Origin: Rotaria sp. Silwood1
Taxonomy: Eukaryota; Rotifera; Eurotatoria; Philodinida; Philodinidae
DNA length: 64,000 nt
NCBI GenBank assembly: GCA_905250075.1
Contig: CAJNOP010000014.1
Span: 2,071,691-2,135,690 of the forward strand
Reading direction: 5' to 3'
In this document: one piece after another, positions 24,865-37,797 of the stretch
Layout of the letters: each line of letters begins with the position of its first letter
Position numbering within the stretch: the first letter of the stretch is position 1
Translations under genes and position numbers: made by a program
Notes under the pieces: generated by a model
Databases searched by the model: none
What the model was told of the DNA's origin: nothing
What the model saw: only the letters and a program-made list of their open reading frames with translations

Positions 24865-27800
24865 ATGAATTTATTACCAAAAGCAGTTGATGAATTTCGT
24901 AGTCGCGATTATTGGGATCAATTCTTTGATAAAGTTGGTCGAGAAGCTTTTGAATGGTTTGTTTAAATTAAAATTTCATATAAAACTTTAAAAAAAACAG
25001 CATTTCTGATCTATTAGGTATTCAGATTTTATTGATTTAGCCAATATACTATGCAAATATATAAAATCTCGTGATGAAGTTTTAGTTGTTGGTTGTGGTA
25101 ATTCAACTTTAAGTAATGATTTATATGATACAGGTATTGAACATATAACAAATATTGATTTATCGGATAAAGTTATAAAACAAATGAAAAAACAAAATGA
25201 AATAAAACGTGCTAATATGAAATGGTTACAAATGGATGCACGAAAAGTTTGTTTAAAATAGTTTTTTTTTTCTTTTTGATATAGAATCTCTTTTATTGAT
25301 TTTTTTAAAAATTTTAGATGATATTCGATGATAATCAATTTAGTGTTGTATTAGATAAAGGAACTATTGATGCATTAATGTCAAATAAAAGTGAACAAGT
25401 ATGAGTAAAAGAAAAGAAAATATTTATTTACTTTTTTGATTTCTCTTTTCTTTGATGTAAAATAGGTTCTTTCGGATATTGATCAAATTCTTCATCAAGT
25501 TGATCGTGTTCTTCGTATGACAGGTCGTTTTATATGTATAACACTTGCTCAAAAACATATTCTTGACTATATATCACAATATTTTTTTAATAACAAGTGA
25601 CGTAGTAGTTTTTATAAAAAAGATAATGAAATATTTCAAAACGAAATATGATATAGATCATGGCTTCTTCGTTATCATCATATTCAAACAAGTAAATCAT
25701 TTGCATTACCAGTTTTTGCATTTGTTTTTACAAAAATTACAATGAAAAATCCGGTATGTTTTAAATGAATCGAACAGATGTTTTTTTTTATTCTAACCTT
25801 AATAAAATTCATCTTATCAATAACGTAATTAGTTATTTTTATTAGACATTTTCATCTAATAATCTTGTCCAAATAAACTCCACTCTATATAGATATAGAC
25901 TTTTCAAAATGTAGTACTTGTAGTAGGGGATCACCAATATGACAAGTGCCACCTTTTTTCGAATCAAAGTAACAAGGAACCTCTTAAATAATTTCTCTAA
26001 TAAATTTTTGTACATAAGAATTAAAGACACTAACGACAACCCCTACTTTGAGTTTATGTAGAGCGTAAAAGGAGATCTCAGTATTTGTCTTGCATAGATC
26101 CCAGGAGCCGAGTTAAGATTTTTTTACTGAATGTTTGACCCATTGTTGGGTATTTACCAAGACGGGAACAAAATAATTTCTATACTGGAAATCATTTATA
26201 ATGCATTAAACATACGATTGAAAGTGATTTAAAAATATTTTAAAAATATTATAAATTAATGAGAATTATAATAAATCACAGATAATCTTTAGTAATAAGA
26301 TTACAAAGTAAAGCCCTAGTTTCTATTAATTTTTCGTGATTACATTATTCTTGCATCATTTTCATCTCATATCCTTGATTATTTGCATAACATAAAAATC
26401 ATTACATTAGCTTTATTATATTTCGATTATTACGAAAAAATCAAAATCATTCTGATACTTTCATTATTTCTGCATTATTTTCATCTCATGACCTTGATTA
26501 TTTGTAGAACATTAAAGTTACTACATCAGTTTCATTACTTTTACATCTTTTCATTGTATGTCATTCATTTATTAACAAAAATCAAAGTTATCATGATATT
26601 TCTATTATACTATTTTATTTGAATCATCATATTTTTACAAGATTTTAGATGAGTGAGTTTCCTATTCTTTGATTTTGAATGAAAATAAGTTTTAATGCAA
26701 AATACATGATGAAAAAAATAATGTTGTGTGCTGCTTTTTGTCATATAAATTGTTAAACATGATACTCTAAATTACTGACTGCTATATAGTGGTTATAGAG
26801 CTAATTGAACTTTTTAAAATTTCATCACATAGCCTCTCGAAGGATCATAAGCATCAACTATGTGAAAAGTCCAGGTAAATTAGTTTTTCTGAGTCTGCAC
26901 ACGACTTAGGTAGCAAAGAAATTGAGCATATATCATTGGCATGATATAGCTTTTAGATGGAATTCATCATTGTCACGAATAAAGTTTTTGAAAAACATGT
27001 AGTTTTTTTTTGTACGTTCCATCACAAGAAATTCCATTAAAATGTTGTAACATACACTTTTTTTTGCATGTTTTCATCCCATGGATCATTTCTAAACACT
27101 TCCAATGATTTCTATTAACTTGCAGAGAATAGAAATAAGTTTGTTTTTCTCGTTTGGTATTTAGTAAAGAAAAAAGTCAAAGGACGAAGTTTTTATCTAA
27201 AACTATTCCTAGGTAGTTCGAGTGATTTTCAGAGTGTCCTGAAAGTTTCTGACAAAATGAATGTTTCTTTGTCGAGATATTGAATTTTCAAGTAAACTCA
27301 ATTTTTGTGACATATCTGTGGCAAATAACTTTATTTGGACATTCAATCTCTTGGCAACGAAACATTCGATTCTTCTAAAACCGTCAATATATTCTAAGGA
27401 TCACCACATCTATCTATGAACGAAATTTTCAGGCAAAATTATTTTCTTTGATTTTTCAGTGAATACCTAAAAATAGATTGAAAGTTCAGTGACACGATCA
27501 TAACTTGACTCCAAAGGTCTATGCAAACGAACCGCTTTAGATTTTTCTAGTCTGATCCCGAAGACCTTCTTCTGAATTCAATATGAACTGAAAAGGTGAC
27601 TTATAATCGGAGTAGTTTCGTCATTAGTAAAATTCTTCAGTGAATAACAACTCTAGATTCAACAAGAATATTAGTCCTTAATTTGATTAATTGTTAATTT
27701 CTTCAAAACTAAACAATAGTTTGAAGTAATAAAAAAAAATCAGTACTGCACCTTCAATTTACACTAGGATAATAAAAGCATATGTTTCTTTCACTAAATA

Positions 27801-30800
27801 AGTAAGCCTATTGATGATATTTTTTCACGAATCAATTATCAACAAGTAATAATAAGTTTTGAAAAAAACCATAATTACTTTAATAAATACATCGATTAAA
27901 TTTTAGTTTCATGTCAGTTGATCTTATAAAATCTACTTGATATTATATAGTTTAATTGATAGTCTATAAAGTTGTAATATATAAATTACTCTTTTATAGT
28001 TAATCGAAGTTCAATTATATAATAATGCAGATACTAATTGGCTACGATTTAATGAATTATCCGAAGCAATAAATGCTATTCAACAATGTCAAATGACATG
28101 TTTTAAAAAATATGATTTTAAACAAAAGTTTGTCATTTTAACAATTTTATGTTCTCATTTATTTTGAATTTATTTTTCAAATAGATTTGTATCTGGTAGT
28201 GAAACACCTATTATAGATTTATATGCAGAAAATAATCAAACTAGACGACGATATCAAATGATTGTTGTTAATAGTGTTACAAAATATCGAAATAAACCAT
28301 TTGCTGCATTTATAGTACCTAAATCAAGGTTGATTTAGTGTTTTTATTTATTTATTTATTTTTATTGAATATTAAATTGTTTTTTTTCTTCTAATATAGA
28401 AATCTTGATTGGCTCTATTCAACACCAGCTGGTCGACAACAAATAATTGCTAATGCAAAATATACAACAATAGCATTTATATATTTACAACCTGATGAAG
28501 AATATCGTGATCTTGAACAAATTAAATCTGAAATGACAAATGCTGTAGTTGATTTTAAACCAGTTAATTTACCAAATAATTTTCAGGTTTGAAAGCAAAA
28601 AAAAAATAATTTTGTTTTAGAGATCATTCATAAAAGACAGATGGAAAAAAGAGAGAGACACGTGTGATCAATCAAAATCTGATACAGTAGAACGATGGAT
28701 CAAAAACATATGCATATCCGTAGACTTTTTTTTACTCCTTTTGAAGCATTCGGTAAAAAAGTAATTTTAAATGCAACATTCAGAATCAAGGAAAACAGGT
28801 CGGGACTCAGTGTACAATGCTCCCATGTCAGACAAAGATGTAACTTTGTTTTCTTGGAAACGATTTTTTTCGATTACGTATCACTCAGAAAAATTACTTA
28901 AGAAGATAAAGAATTTTCCAGCGAAAAACATATGAGAAAAGTCATTTCCCACATTTTTTCGAGAAAGGTTTTTAATGAGAAAGTGTCTCATTCGATGTAG
29001 TTTCGTGCACTGATTCCGAATATACCATTTCTTTTCAATAGAAAATTATATTCATTCTAGATTCCTTTCTTATCATCATCAGAAGGTGTTGGTCAAGTGA
29101 TAATTCGTGAACGATCATCATCATTCATTATCGAAGATTGTCTTCATGGAAATGATAATGAATGGAAACGACGTCTTCGTTTTGATGCTAATCCAAACCT
29201 TATTCAAAGTGAAATTAATTTAATTGCAAATAAAGAAACAAATGATTGTATGTTAATTATTAATATTTGATTTTTCTAAAATATATATCATTTAGTCATG
29301 CCTGATTATTCCATATTGGAAAATGATTATCATGGAGTTATTGTTGCTTGTTTGAAAACTCATTTTCTTGCAACTAGTAAGTATTTAATATTTGCATTCT
29401 TTCTTACTCAATTCAATCAGAAAATTATTCATAGAAGCTCATCGTCTTGAACGGTAATATCTATATAGTTGTTCATGGAGACATAATAAAAGAAAAACAT
29501 TTCGACGCATAACTACTTTGTATTTATCGATTTAATCTTTGCACCCATGCAATGATGACAAATGCTAAAGTTTGAGAGAATTAACTAATCAGATGAGAAA
29601 AAACAATAATAGATGTGATGATAATCCAAATAGCTTTTCTATAGATATTTTTTCATTCAATATTTTCCATCCATCAATAAAGAGAATACAGTGTTGAAAA
29701 GGACATATAATGGAGCAGATGATGATTAAAGATTTCAGCTGAGAAGACAACATATTTCATTAATCTTAAAATTTGAAAATAATGTGTTTATTTTTTGGAA
29801 GAAATGTTTTAATTTTGAATAATTACTACCAGAATTCTTTATAAGACATAGTCTTTTGAACAAGCTCTTTTAACATAGACATACGTAACAATATTGGCTC
29901 TTTCAGTTGACTATTAATTAACAAGTATAATTGGCAAATATCTCTCTAACTAAATGAGAAAAAAAAGCCTAAAAACTTCAGAATAAGCTCTAAGATATGA
30001 GCCGCATCTATGATGAAAGTATCAGCAAGATCGGACTCAAAACATAAACTTCCTCTTAAAATCAGTTTTCTAGAGATTCTATCAAGTGTCGAAACCAAAA
30101 TTTTTGTTCTACCATCATCTAGAGATTCTGAACAAGGATTTTTATTGTTTGAAGTTGGTTTTGAACTTCTCATTTGGTTACAAGAGTACTTTTTCGTACT
30201 TCATCACGTCACTAACGAAATGTATTTCGATTTTTTTTGAAAAACCTAGGCGTATTCAGGAAAAAAACTTAGATAGAGATTTTGTTGTCTTAGGAGTTGT
30301 GTACAGAATGTCATACCTAGTTTTTAACAATGTTGTCTTTATTCGAAGTTTCTTTTAAATTAAAATCCAAGAAGCCAAAGTTGATATCTTTTTTGTATCA
30401 CCCAATTAACGCTAGTTTATTTACTGATGATTTGTTTGAACAAAGGTCTCTTGCGCTAATTCTTTTCAGCGTATAAAGAGTAACTTAACATAAATGTAAT
30501 ACATAAAAATTGGCTCTACGAAGAGTTTCTTATCTTGAGATATACGCATTTTGCTTTTGCGAAGTTTCATTGCTAGTGAATCGTTTTCCACGTATATCAG
30601 TTTGATCTTCAGTGTAACTCTAAGTGACTAATTAAAAGATTGTATTCATTTATTTTCAATAGAGAATTCTCAACCGAATGGTAATTGGCTATTAATTGGT
30701 CTTGGTGGTGGAGTATTAACAATGAAATTGATACGAGCTTTTCCGAAAGTTAGTTTTTTCTTTATGATATTTACATTATTTGGAGATATGAAAATAATTT

Positions 30801-32422
30801 AGATACACTTAACAGGTGTTGATATTGATAGTGAAATGATTCGAATAGCTAAGACATGGTTTGGTCTTGATGACAGTTTAACAAAATGTGTAATTGATGA
30901 TGGTATTAAATATATTCAACGACAAATAGAAGAAAAAAGTATAAATTTTTTATTAATTGAATTATAACGGGTCCGCTAGAATAAATGTTCCACTCAGTAT
31001 TTTCTGAACATCCTTGATCAAATTCAGTCGTCAAGATTTAATCTCTGTTTTTTTTCTCAAACATTATCGATTTAATCTTTCATAAGAACAAATCATAAGT
31101 TTTTCTACAAAATGTTAAGCAAAAACAAATTGAATAAAGAATAGCACGAGGCTCCGATATACTTAATTTTCAAAAGTTGTTTTTCCAACATCACACAACA
31201 GAGTAATTTTGGGAATATCACTAAGTGTGTTTTTTTCTCATGATATGCGGTGAAATTGATTTTAATCAAGTACTTTGACATAAACATTACTGTATTAAAA
31301 GTGAGCCAAAAATCTGTAAAATTTTTCTCAGTTGACGTTATGTATTCGAATAAAAGAGCTTTATTCAAATGCCTGCGTTTCGGTTAAATGCACTATTTAT
31401 TCCTCTTAAAATTGAAATTAAGCTGATTTATACTGATTCATGGTTTATTCAGCTTCTGTGAATTTTTTTATGAGACTCAAAATCGATTATTGAATTATGA
31501 GTTATCGACCATGCTGATTCCGATTATGACTCTTTAAGTCTTTACACGTTAGCTCTCCAGACTAACAACTAATTTGTCGAAATCATTTTGAGCCTGCTGC
31601 TGATATTATAGAACATATCGAGTTGTCCATAATTTAATAATCGTTTCTGTTTTCCAAAAAGAAATTTCAAGCAAAATAATATCCTCTCGAAGTTTTTGAC
31701 ATGTTGCAATGTCAACATGTATTTGCTGTATAAATTACACTGATTGTATTTTCTTGAAAAAGAAACGATTTGAAATAGAGAAAAGGTATTGTTTCTTGGA
31801 CAATACAATATATGCTATAATCTGGACGGATCAAACAACACTTTTAGCAAAAAATTTATTATTCTTGAAAATCAGCATATGAAAACCTTTTGGAATTCTT
31901 TTGATCATATTCAAAATCAAGATGGTCGATAACCCTACAAGTTACTAACTTTCGATGAAAAAGCAATTAATCAGTTGAAAAATTTCCCTCGTGTGAAGCA
32001 ACATTTATTCTGACGTACGCAGTAATATTTTTTTTCTTCTAGCAACATATGATGTGATTATTTTCGATGTGAATAATGATGACAGTCAAAGTCCATTACG
32101 TTGTCCACATCCAGCATTTCTCGATAATGAAATATTAAAAAATGTTAAAAAATTACTTTCCGATCATTCCGGTATATTTGTATTAAACTTTGCTTCACGT
32201 GATGATACAAATCAAGATCGTGAAAATTGTTTAAAACATTTATCAACAAATTTTGATCATCTATCATCAATTAAATTAGATGATGATATTAATGAAATAA
32301 TGTTTGCTAGTAAACAATTATTATTATTAAATACAAAATCGTCTGAAAAAATATCTCAACAAAATTTATCAATTGATTTTGATATTGAGGAATTATTATC
32401 GAAAGTAAAAATTGAAAAATAA
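24865..32422 (+). CDS. METTL13: METTL13-like dual methyltransferase (eEF1A lysine and N-terminal methyltransferase)
   Basis: Exons: 24865-24956, 25018-25246, 25318-25398, 25466-25596, 25657-25753, 28000-28127, 28185-28328, 28400-28586, 29061-29247, 29296-29376, 30663-30748, 30803-30938, 32043-32422; 1959 nt, 652 residues (human about 699). The N-terminus MNLLPK...RDYWDQFFDKVG and the SAM motif VLVVGCGNSTLS, followed by VVLDKGTIDALMS, are METTL13 hallmarks of the lysine-methylating domain. The second domain carries LLIGLGGGVL, TGVDIDSEM and DVIIFDVNNDD, the spermidine-synthase-like fold that methylates the eEF1A N-terminus. Three introns of 1.1-2.2 kb contain repeats; the others are under 80 bp except a 474-bp one. 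The small intron 25597-25656 was needed to restore frame and gives the expected S-W-L-L-R-Y segment. Confidence 0.92.
26352..26590 (+). repeat. Two-copy tandem repeat, period about 119 bp
   Basis: The segment TGCATCATTTTCATCTCAT at 26352 recurs as TGCATTATTTTCATCTCAT at about 26471. The downstream text also matches in both copies (CCTTGATTATTTG, then ACATTAGCTTTATTA versus ACATCAGTTTCATTA). The copies are diverged by roughly a fifth by eye. Confidence 0.55.
27235..27385. repeat. Foldback inverted repeat in a METTL13 intron
   Basis: Left arm about 27240-27293 and right arm about 27337-27385 pair as reverse complements through a core GAATGTTTC...AGATATTGAAT, with about 43 bp between. The core resembles the two foldbacks at 56.4 and 56.9 kb, suggesting one dispersed family. 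Confidence 0.45.
28587..29060. other. 474-bp METTL13 intron
   Basis: No feature recognised. The frame at 28695-28901 is short and has no domain. The acceptor TTCATTCTAG ends at 29060. Confidence 0.4.
29377..30662. other. 1.3-kb METTL13 intron
   Basis: AT-rich with overlapping frames on both strands around 29946-30358 that show no domain. Such overlap on opposite strands is typical of non-coding repeat-derived sequence. I could not define arms of a repeat here. Confidence 0.4.
30939..32042. other. 1.1-kb METTL13 intron carrying dispersed repeat family A
   Basis: Bounded by donor GTATAA and acceptor TTTCTTCTAG. It contains one copy of a dispersed repeat (31492-31692) whose inverted copy lies at 34671-34893 in the next gene. 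Confidence 0.5.
31492..31692 (+). repeat. Dispersed repeat family A, copy 1
   Basis: About 200 bp matching the reverse complement of 34671-34893, including GAGTTATCGA, TTTTGAGCCT and CAAAAAGAAATTT in the same order. A weaker direct copy may lie at 33719-33860. Divergence is considerable, so the copies are old. Confidence 0.6.
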
Positions 32423-32522
32423 TGTTGAGAAAAATAAAATAAAATGAAAGCCGCTTTTGTTTTTTTCTGTTTTTTTTACTAGAACAAGAAAATAAAACAA
32501 GTCATTTGACTTATTGTTATAG

Positions 32523-35500
32523 ATGATAGATAGATATTCAGCGAATAAAAATAGTTATGTGGTTGATGTTAAAATCTTAGACGTTGAAAAAAGATATAAA
32601 CCACCACCAAAACATTATGTATGTTTGTAGAAAAACAAGACTATATTTGATAAAATATGTATTTCATATTCTTAGGTCTATGTGATTCAAGTAACATGGT
32701 CAAATCCTACAAATATATTTATAATCTATCGACGTTATGCTCAATTTTTTGATCTTCAGGTAAGTTATAAAATGATGTGAAAAAGAAAAATAATAAATTT
32801 TTATTCAAGTGTAAATTACTTGATTTATTTGCTGAAGCTCCATCACCATCAAATAATTATAATACTCAATCACGATTAATCCCATTTCTTCCCGGTACAT
32901 GAACATAAAATTTGAATTCAAAAGAAACTAATCATTGATTTTCTTTCAGGAAAAATTTTTCTCGGTCGAAGCCAAATACGACAAGTTGCATTGGAACGAA
33001 AACAAGCTCTTAATATATATTGTCAAGTAATACATATTATTTAATAGAAAAAAAACCTTTCATAAGTTAAAATAATTTAGACATTAATTTCTTTGCCTGA
33101 GCGAATATCTCGATCTCGTTGTGTACTTGAATTTTTTCAACCATTACCTACTGATGTACAAAATCAAATCGAATTTTTAACTCGTGACAAAAAATTAGTT
33201 ACCAAAAGTACAATGATAATCAGTGAACCATCAAAATTACCAACATATCGATGTTTAGATAATTTTGTAGCAATAGAAAAAACCGAAATGTCTTTAAAAC
33301 GAAATACTCTTGTTCAAGTTATTCATAAACATCTAAATGGTTTATTTTATTTTATATATTTTCAGAAAATTTATTATTTCTTTATGTTTTTTTTTCTCTG
33401 AAGGCTGGTGGCTTGTTCAAAACGGTGATCAAACTGGATTTGTACCTGGAGCTTTTCTAGAACCGACTGAACAACAACAACGAGATGTTCATGAAAAGAA
33501 TACATTTTCAAGATTATCCAGTCAGTGTTAACAAAAATTTGAGTGATATTACCAACAGTCTAGCAATATCGTATGAAGAAGGGATAGAGAGAAAAAATTG
33601 TTTGACGTATCGACTCATTCGTTATCACAGAGGGGAAGAAGATACAAGTTTATTTCAAGAGATGCCACTTGCAGATGTATGAGAAAAAGTTCAGATCATT
33701 TTTAAAATCTATTCGATAGACTCTGATGAGTTATTAATCGCTTTCTTATCGAATGTTAATGGATTGTAAAATATCGACTATGTTAATTTTGAATATGACT
33801 ACGAGAAATTACCTAAAGTTTTTATAGCATGGTTTTCCAGACTAAAAAACTCTGTCAAAAATTTTTGATCTATCTAGATTAAAGAATGTATCGAATGGTT
33901 TGAAGAATAGAAACTAATCCTGTTGCAAATCGTTTTTTTTTTGCAGATAATACTACCATTTTAATACACGCTAGAAATACAGTGACTCCAAAAATCGGTC
34001 ATACAGATTTAATTTTGGTTTCTTTAATAATGAATAGAAGTCGTGATTCGAATACAGACATTGGTTTCAAAAAAATACTTGAGAGAAATAAAATCCTCAC
34101 AGTATCGCTTCAATTCAGAGTCTCTAGAAAATTCAACACCTAGTTTTTTCAGCTCTCTGAATTTCAAATATATATTTCTTTTGATTACGTAGGGTAACAG
34201 AGCAATTAATTCTCTAGAAAGTGAAACATTTCCCAGCTCTCTACGACATTCTTTGACTGGACTACATCAATATTAAGAAAAAGCAAAGAAATATTTGTTT
34301 TTCCTCATTTCCGAAGGCCAAAAAGAGACAAGAAGGACTTTTGTGCTTTTCTCAAAATTGATGTAGTGCAGTCAAATAATATGGTGTAAGGCTCGGAGAC
34401 ATCTCATTTTCTAGAAAACTAATTGTTCTATCATCCTTTGTTATCAAAAGAAAATTTTATTTTGCAGTTCTGACTTCTAAAAAACTTTCTAGAGACTCTA
34501 AATTTTGTCAATATAATGGGGACATTATTTTTCTTAAATCTTTATTTCGAGTAAATTTCTCTATCCATATCAGTATTTCAATTCGTTATTAAAGGAATTG
34601 AAATAAAATGTATATGATTAATTTTTGGAATCATTGCACATATCAGTAATTCAATGAAAGTATTTTCAAGATGATATTATTTTCTTGGAAATTTCTTTTT
34701 GAAAAACAAAAAAGATTATTATCTTATAGACGATCCAGTATGTTGTACAGTCTGAGTAGGCTCAAAACCATTTTGGAAAAACAGTTGTCAGTCTGCAAAG
34801 TTGAATTTATAGAAAAGCAAAATAGGAAGGTCTTAGCGGACTCTTTTTACGGTCATAGTCGAAATCGGCATGATCGATAACTCATGATTCAGTAGTGAAA
34901 ACGATTGATTAGTAGAAAAACTTTCTTATTAGAATGAGATGTTTTTTAAACAAGACGTCTACTACAGCTCGATTAAAATTTTGAATAACTCAAATGAAGT
35001 CCATATCTGATGTGCCTCTGGTACAACGTGTTAGACATGACTTGATAGCTTTGTATAAGTCATCTGCTGTGAGTGATGATTTCAAAAGTTTAAAGATTAA
35101 TTATTATATTATTTTTTTGGTCATATTTATTCAAGTATTTGCTCCAATTAATCAGTTTTGAAGGTGAAAAATATTTTAAAACTATATTTGAAAAGAACGT
35201 CAAGTTTTGGTTCTTTTCATTATCCCAACTAATGCCTAATTAAACAAATATATATCCTATGACACTTCAGACATTGTTAAACATATAATGACAACAATGA
35301 CATACCTCAGTCTAATGACAAAAAATTAATGAGTAGTCGAAGTTTCACGAGAATACAACTGGAGCTCTTTTTTTATTATTCAAGTTTCGAGTATAATATA
35401 GTATCGTTTTTATTACTTATTTTGTACAGACGAAACTTATGTTGTTAATAAATCATACAAAGCAAAAAGTCGAGATGAAATTTCATTAGATCAAGGATCA

Positions 35501-36436
35501 TTTGTAAATGTACTTGAAAAATCATTTACCGGCTGGTGGATAGTCAAGTAAAAATTTTTCATTTAACAAATTACGAAAATGAATTATTCTTATTTAGCTT
35601 TAATAATATGACTGGTCAATTTCCAGCTGTTTTTTTAACATCATGCAAAGGACGAATTATTCCAGCAAACATCACAAGTCAATAAAAGTTGAATCATTTT
35701 AATTCATTATTTATTTCTTTTTTTTATGTAGAAGAAGAATCAAGTGTTCCGCCTAAGGAATTAAGTCATCGATTGAGTAATTTGAATAATTATGAACAAG
35801 TTTGACTAAAACCATTTATTGAATATACTTTTGTTTTTCATTGTATATTTGTTTTTTAGAGTGATCATGATGAGTATTTGAATAATAATAATGAACCAGA
35901 AATATTTTATGTTCATAGCGATTTTAATGATAATGCTGGTGATTGTGTATCATTACAACGTGGTGATATTGTTGAAATACATGATAAACATCAAAGTGGC
36001 TGGTGGCTTGGACGACGATTAAAAGATGATTATATTCTCACTTGGATTCCATCAGCTTTTTTACAAAAAGTAAAAAAAAAGAAATTAAACAATTTAATTT
36101 CATTGATTATTTTTTTTCCTATTTTAAATGTTATAGGAACCTATTTTTGATACATATGTCGATAGTGTATATAATCCATCTTCGAATATGAAACCTTATT
36201 TAAATATTGTTAAGGAAGAAGAAGTACAAGAACAAAAACAACCAGTGGAAGTATCGACGGATAATATTTATCAAAATTTAGGAAATCAAACATCAACAGA
36301 TATTGTTTATACAGAAGTAGTAAAAAAGAAACAACCAATTGCTATTAAACATTCGTCTTTACCATCAAGTGATAACGAAGAAGACTCAACAAAAGTATCG
36401 GTACGAGAACTTGTAAAAAAATTTAATAGACAGTAA
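32523..36436 (+). CDS. PX and triple-SH3 adaptor protein (SH3PXD2/Tks-like)
   Basis: Exons: 32523-32618, 32676-32759, 32810-32894, 32950-33026, 33081-33339, 33404-33520, 35430-35547, 35598-35677, 35732-35799, 35860-36069, 36137-36436; 1494 nt, 497 residues. The PX domain (about residues 5-125) has IIYRRYAQFFDLQ and SRLIPFLPGKIFLGRS; its R-R-Y and P-F-L-P-G match phosphoinositide-binding PX domains of Tks5/Tks4 and p47phox. Three SH3 domains follow, with GWWLVQNGDQTGFVPGAFLE, SFTGWWIVNFNNMTGQFPA and SGWWLGRRLKDDYILTWIPS. A roughly 110-residue tail has several tyrosine motifs. Likely a membrane-recruited scaffold for actin or NADPH-oxidase regulation (family knowledge; the exact role is unknown). 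Its ATG lies 100 bp after the METTL13 stop. Confidence 0.85.
34105..34512. mobile_element. Diverged long inverted repeat (MITE/foldback-like)
   Basis: Left arm about 34105-34295 and right arm about 34338-34512 are reverse complements with mismatches. Paired landmarks include GAGTCTCTAGAAA with its complement near 34490, TTTCTTTTGATTAC with its complement near 34450, and GACTGGACTACATCAAT with its complement near 34365. A loop of about 40 bp remains. No target-site duplication could be fixed. Confidence 0.6.
34671..34893 (-). repeat. Dispersed repeat family A, copy 2 (inverted)
   Basis: The reverse complement aligns over about 200 bp with 31492-31692. The open frame at 34671-34880 falls wholly in this repeat and is not a gene. 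Confidence 0.6.
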
Positions 36437-37797
36437 TAAGTGTAATGCGCTATTTACATCTTTTTATTTTATTTTCATTTATTAATCTCTGTGATATTCA
36501 CATTTATATTTTTTGTCTTTTTTCGTTTAACGATAATAATAAAGAATGACTATTAAGTTTTTTAAATTCATTTTATTTGTTAGAAATATTTCTTTCTGAT
36601 TTTCATTATATACAATTTATAAGAACAATGAATTATCATTTTATTCAATTTCATAGCATCTATTAATTCAACCTGCCAAGTCGCACTTATTTTATTCATT
36701 CAAAAGTATACGCATACTACTGTTCGTTTTATCAGATAATAGAACATGACAGCAGACATATGTCACACTTGATAATCAAAATGATGAAGATAACAGATCA
36801 AAGACTTAATGTAAAATATGATCATACATCACTGGTCATTGGTATCACATCCACATATATAATTATTTGACAATACCCATACAATAGTTACAATTAGTGT
36901 ATAGATGTTAACTAAATGCATCGAGAAAAAAGATATACTTCTGAAGTAGCTAGAAATAGTGAGCAGTATTGAGTAATAACAACATTTCTTTAGATCAGTT
37001 CTTTTCCTTCATATGTTATCTTGGACTATTATTATCAGAGGTGTATCAGTTCGGTAATGATTTTAAACCGAGAAACTGTTGAAAACGTTCTCGGATAAGA
37101 ATTGATCTTCCTGTACGATTCATCGAAGAGAAACTGAAGTGTGAAAACGATTCTTGGAAATGAGCTGTCCGAAAAATTTCATTCCTCGAACAGAACAATA
37201 ATATTCGAATAGTTCATCTTCGAGAACTATTTCCACAAATCAGTTTTTTTTATCAAAAGAACGTTTCAAAAGTTCATGGGCTCATTTGGTCTGAATTTAT
37301 CAGCTAGAGTTGATCCATACCTACTTATTATCTTTACAGTAAAGAAAATATACAAAGCTTTGTAAGAGCAGATATAAATATGTAGAACTGAAGCAAATGA
37401 AAGAAGTGCAACGAAACATGAAGAAGGATAGAGAAGTGTAGAAGTATGCCTCATCTTTGTTCATTGAATATTAGACTTTTGGTTTCTGTGCTGCTATAAA
37501 TATACTAACTATAGATAGAAAATAAAGTTTATAGCTATTAGAAGATTCATGAAATTCTAATTTCTCAAGCAGAGAGCCATCATTTCGAAGCGTATAAATG
37601 AGTGAGATCGAATGATGACATTTTTTATAGACAACGCATAAAGATAAGTATTACAAAAGTCTCAATAACAAATAAACTTTCTAGTTCTGATTTTACTTCC
37701 AGCTATGATTGGTATTAATAAATTTTGTTTAACTCGTTTATTGAATTTCACTCATCTTATTCTTTTTTTTACTCGTTTTCTTATCATTCGTATTCAT
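36437..37797. other. Intergenic region after the PX-SH3 gene
   Basis: AT-rich; an AATAAA-type signal lies about 100 bp after the stop (36538-36543). No gene or clear repeat recognised. Confidence 0.4.

Larger units (their letters stand above)
25754..27999. other. 2.2-kb METTL13 intron with repeats
   Basis: Holds a two-copy tandem repeat (about 26352-26590) and a foldback near 27235-27385. The remainder is AT-rich without coding potential. The acceptor CTTTTATAG ends at 27999. Confidence 0.5.
33521..35429. other. 1.9-kb intron of the PX-SH3 gene, repeat-filled
   Basis: Bounded by donor GTCAGT (33521) and acceptor TTTTGTACAG (35429). It contains the long inverted repeat at 34105-34512 and repeat family A copy 2 at 34671-34893. 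It splits the end of the first SH3-containing exon from the second SH3. Confidence 0.55.

Noticed and set aside
25545-25745. Apparent frameshift or premature stop in METTL13 (K-stop after FFNN)
   Set aside because: A 60-bp GT-AG intron (25597-25656) restores the expected SWLLRYHHIQ...ALPVFAF sequence, so the gene is intact.
30935-30970. Stop after N-F-L-L-I-E-L in METTL13
   Set aside because: Donor GTATAA at 30939 precedes it, and the reading resumes at 32043 with TYDVIIFDV in phase.
34671-34880. 69-codon frame
   Set aside because: Lies within dispersed repeat family A, whose other copy has no matching frame.
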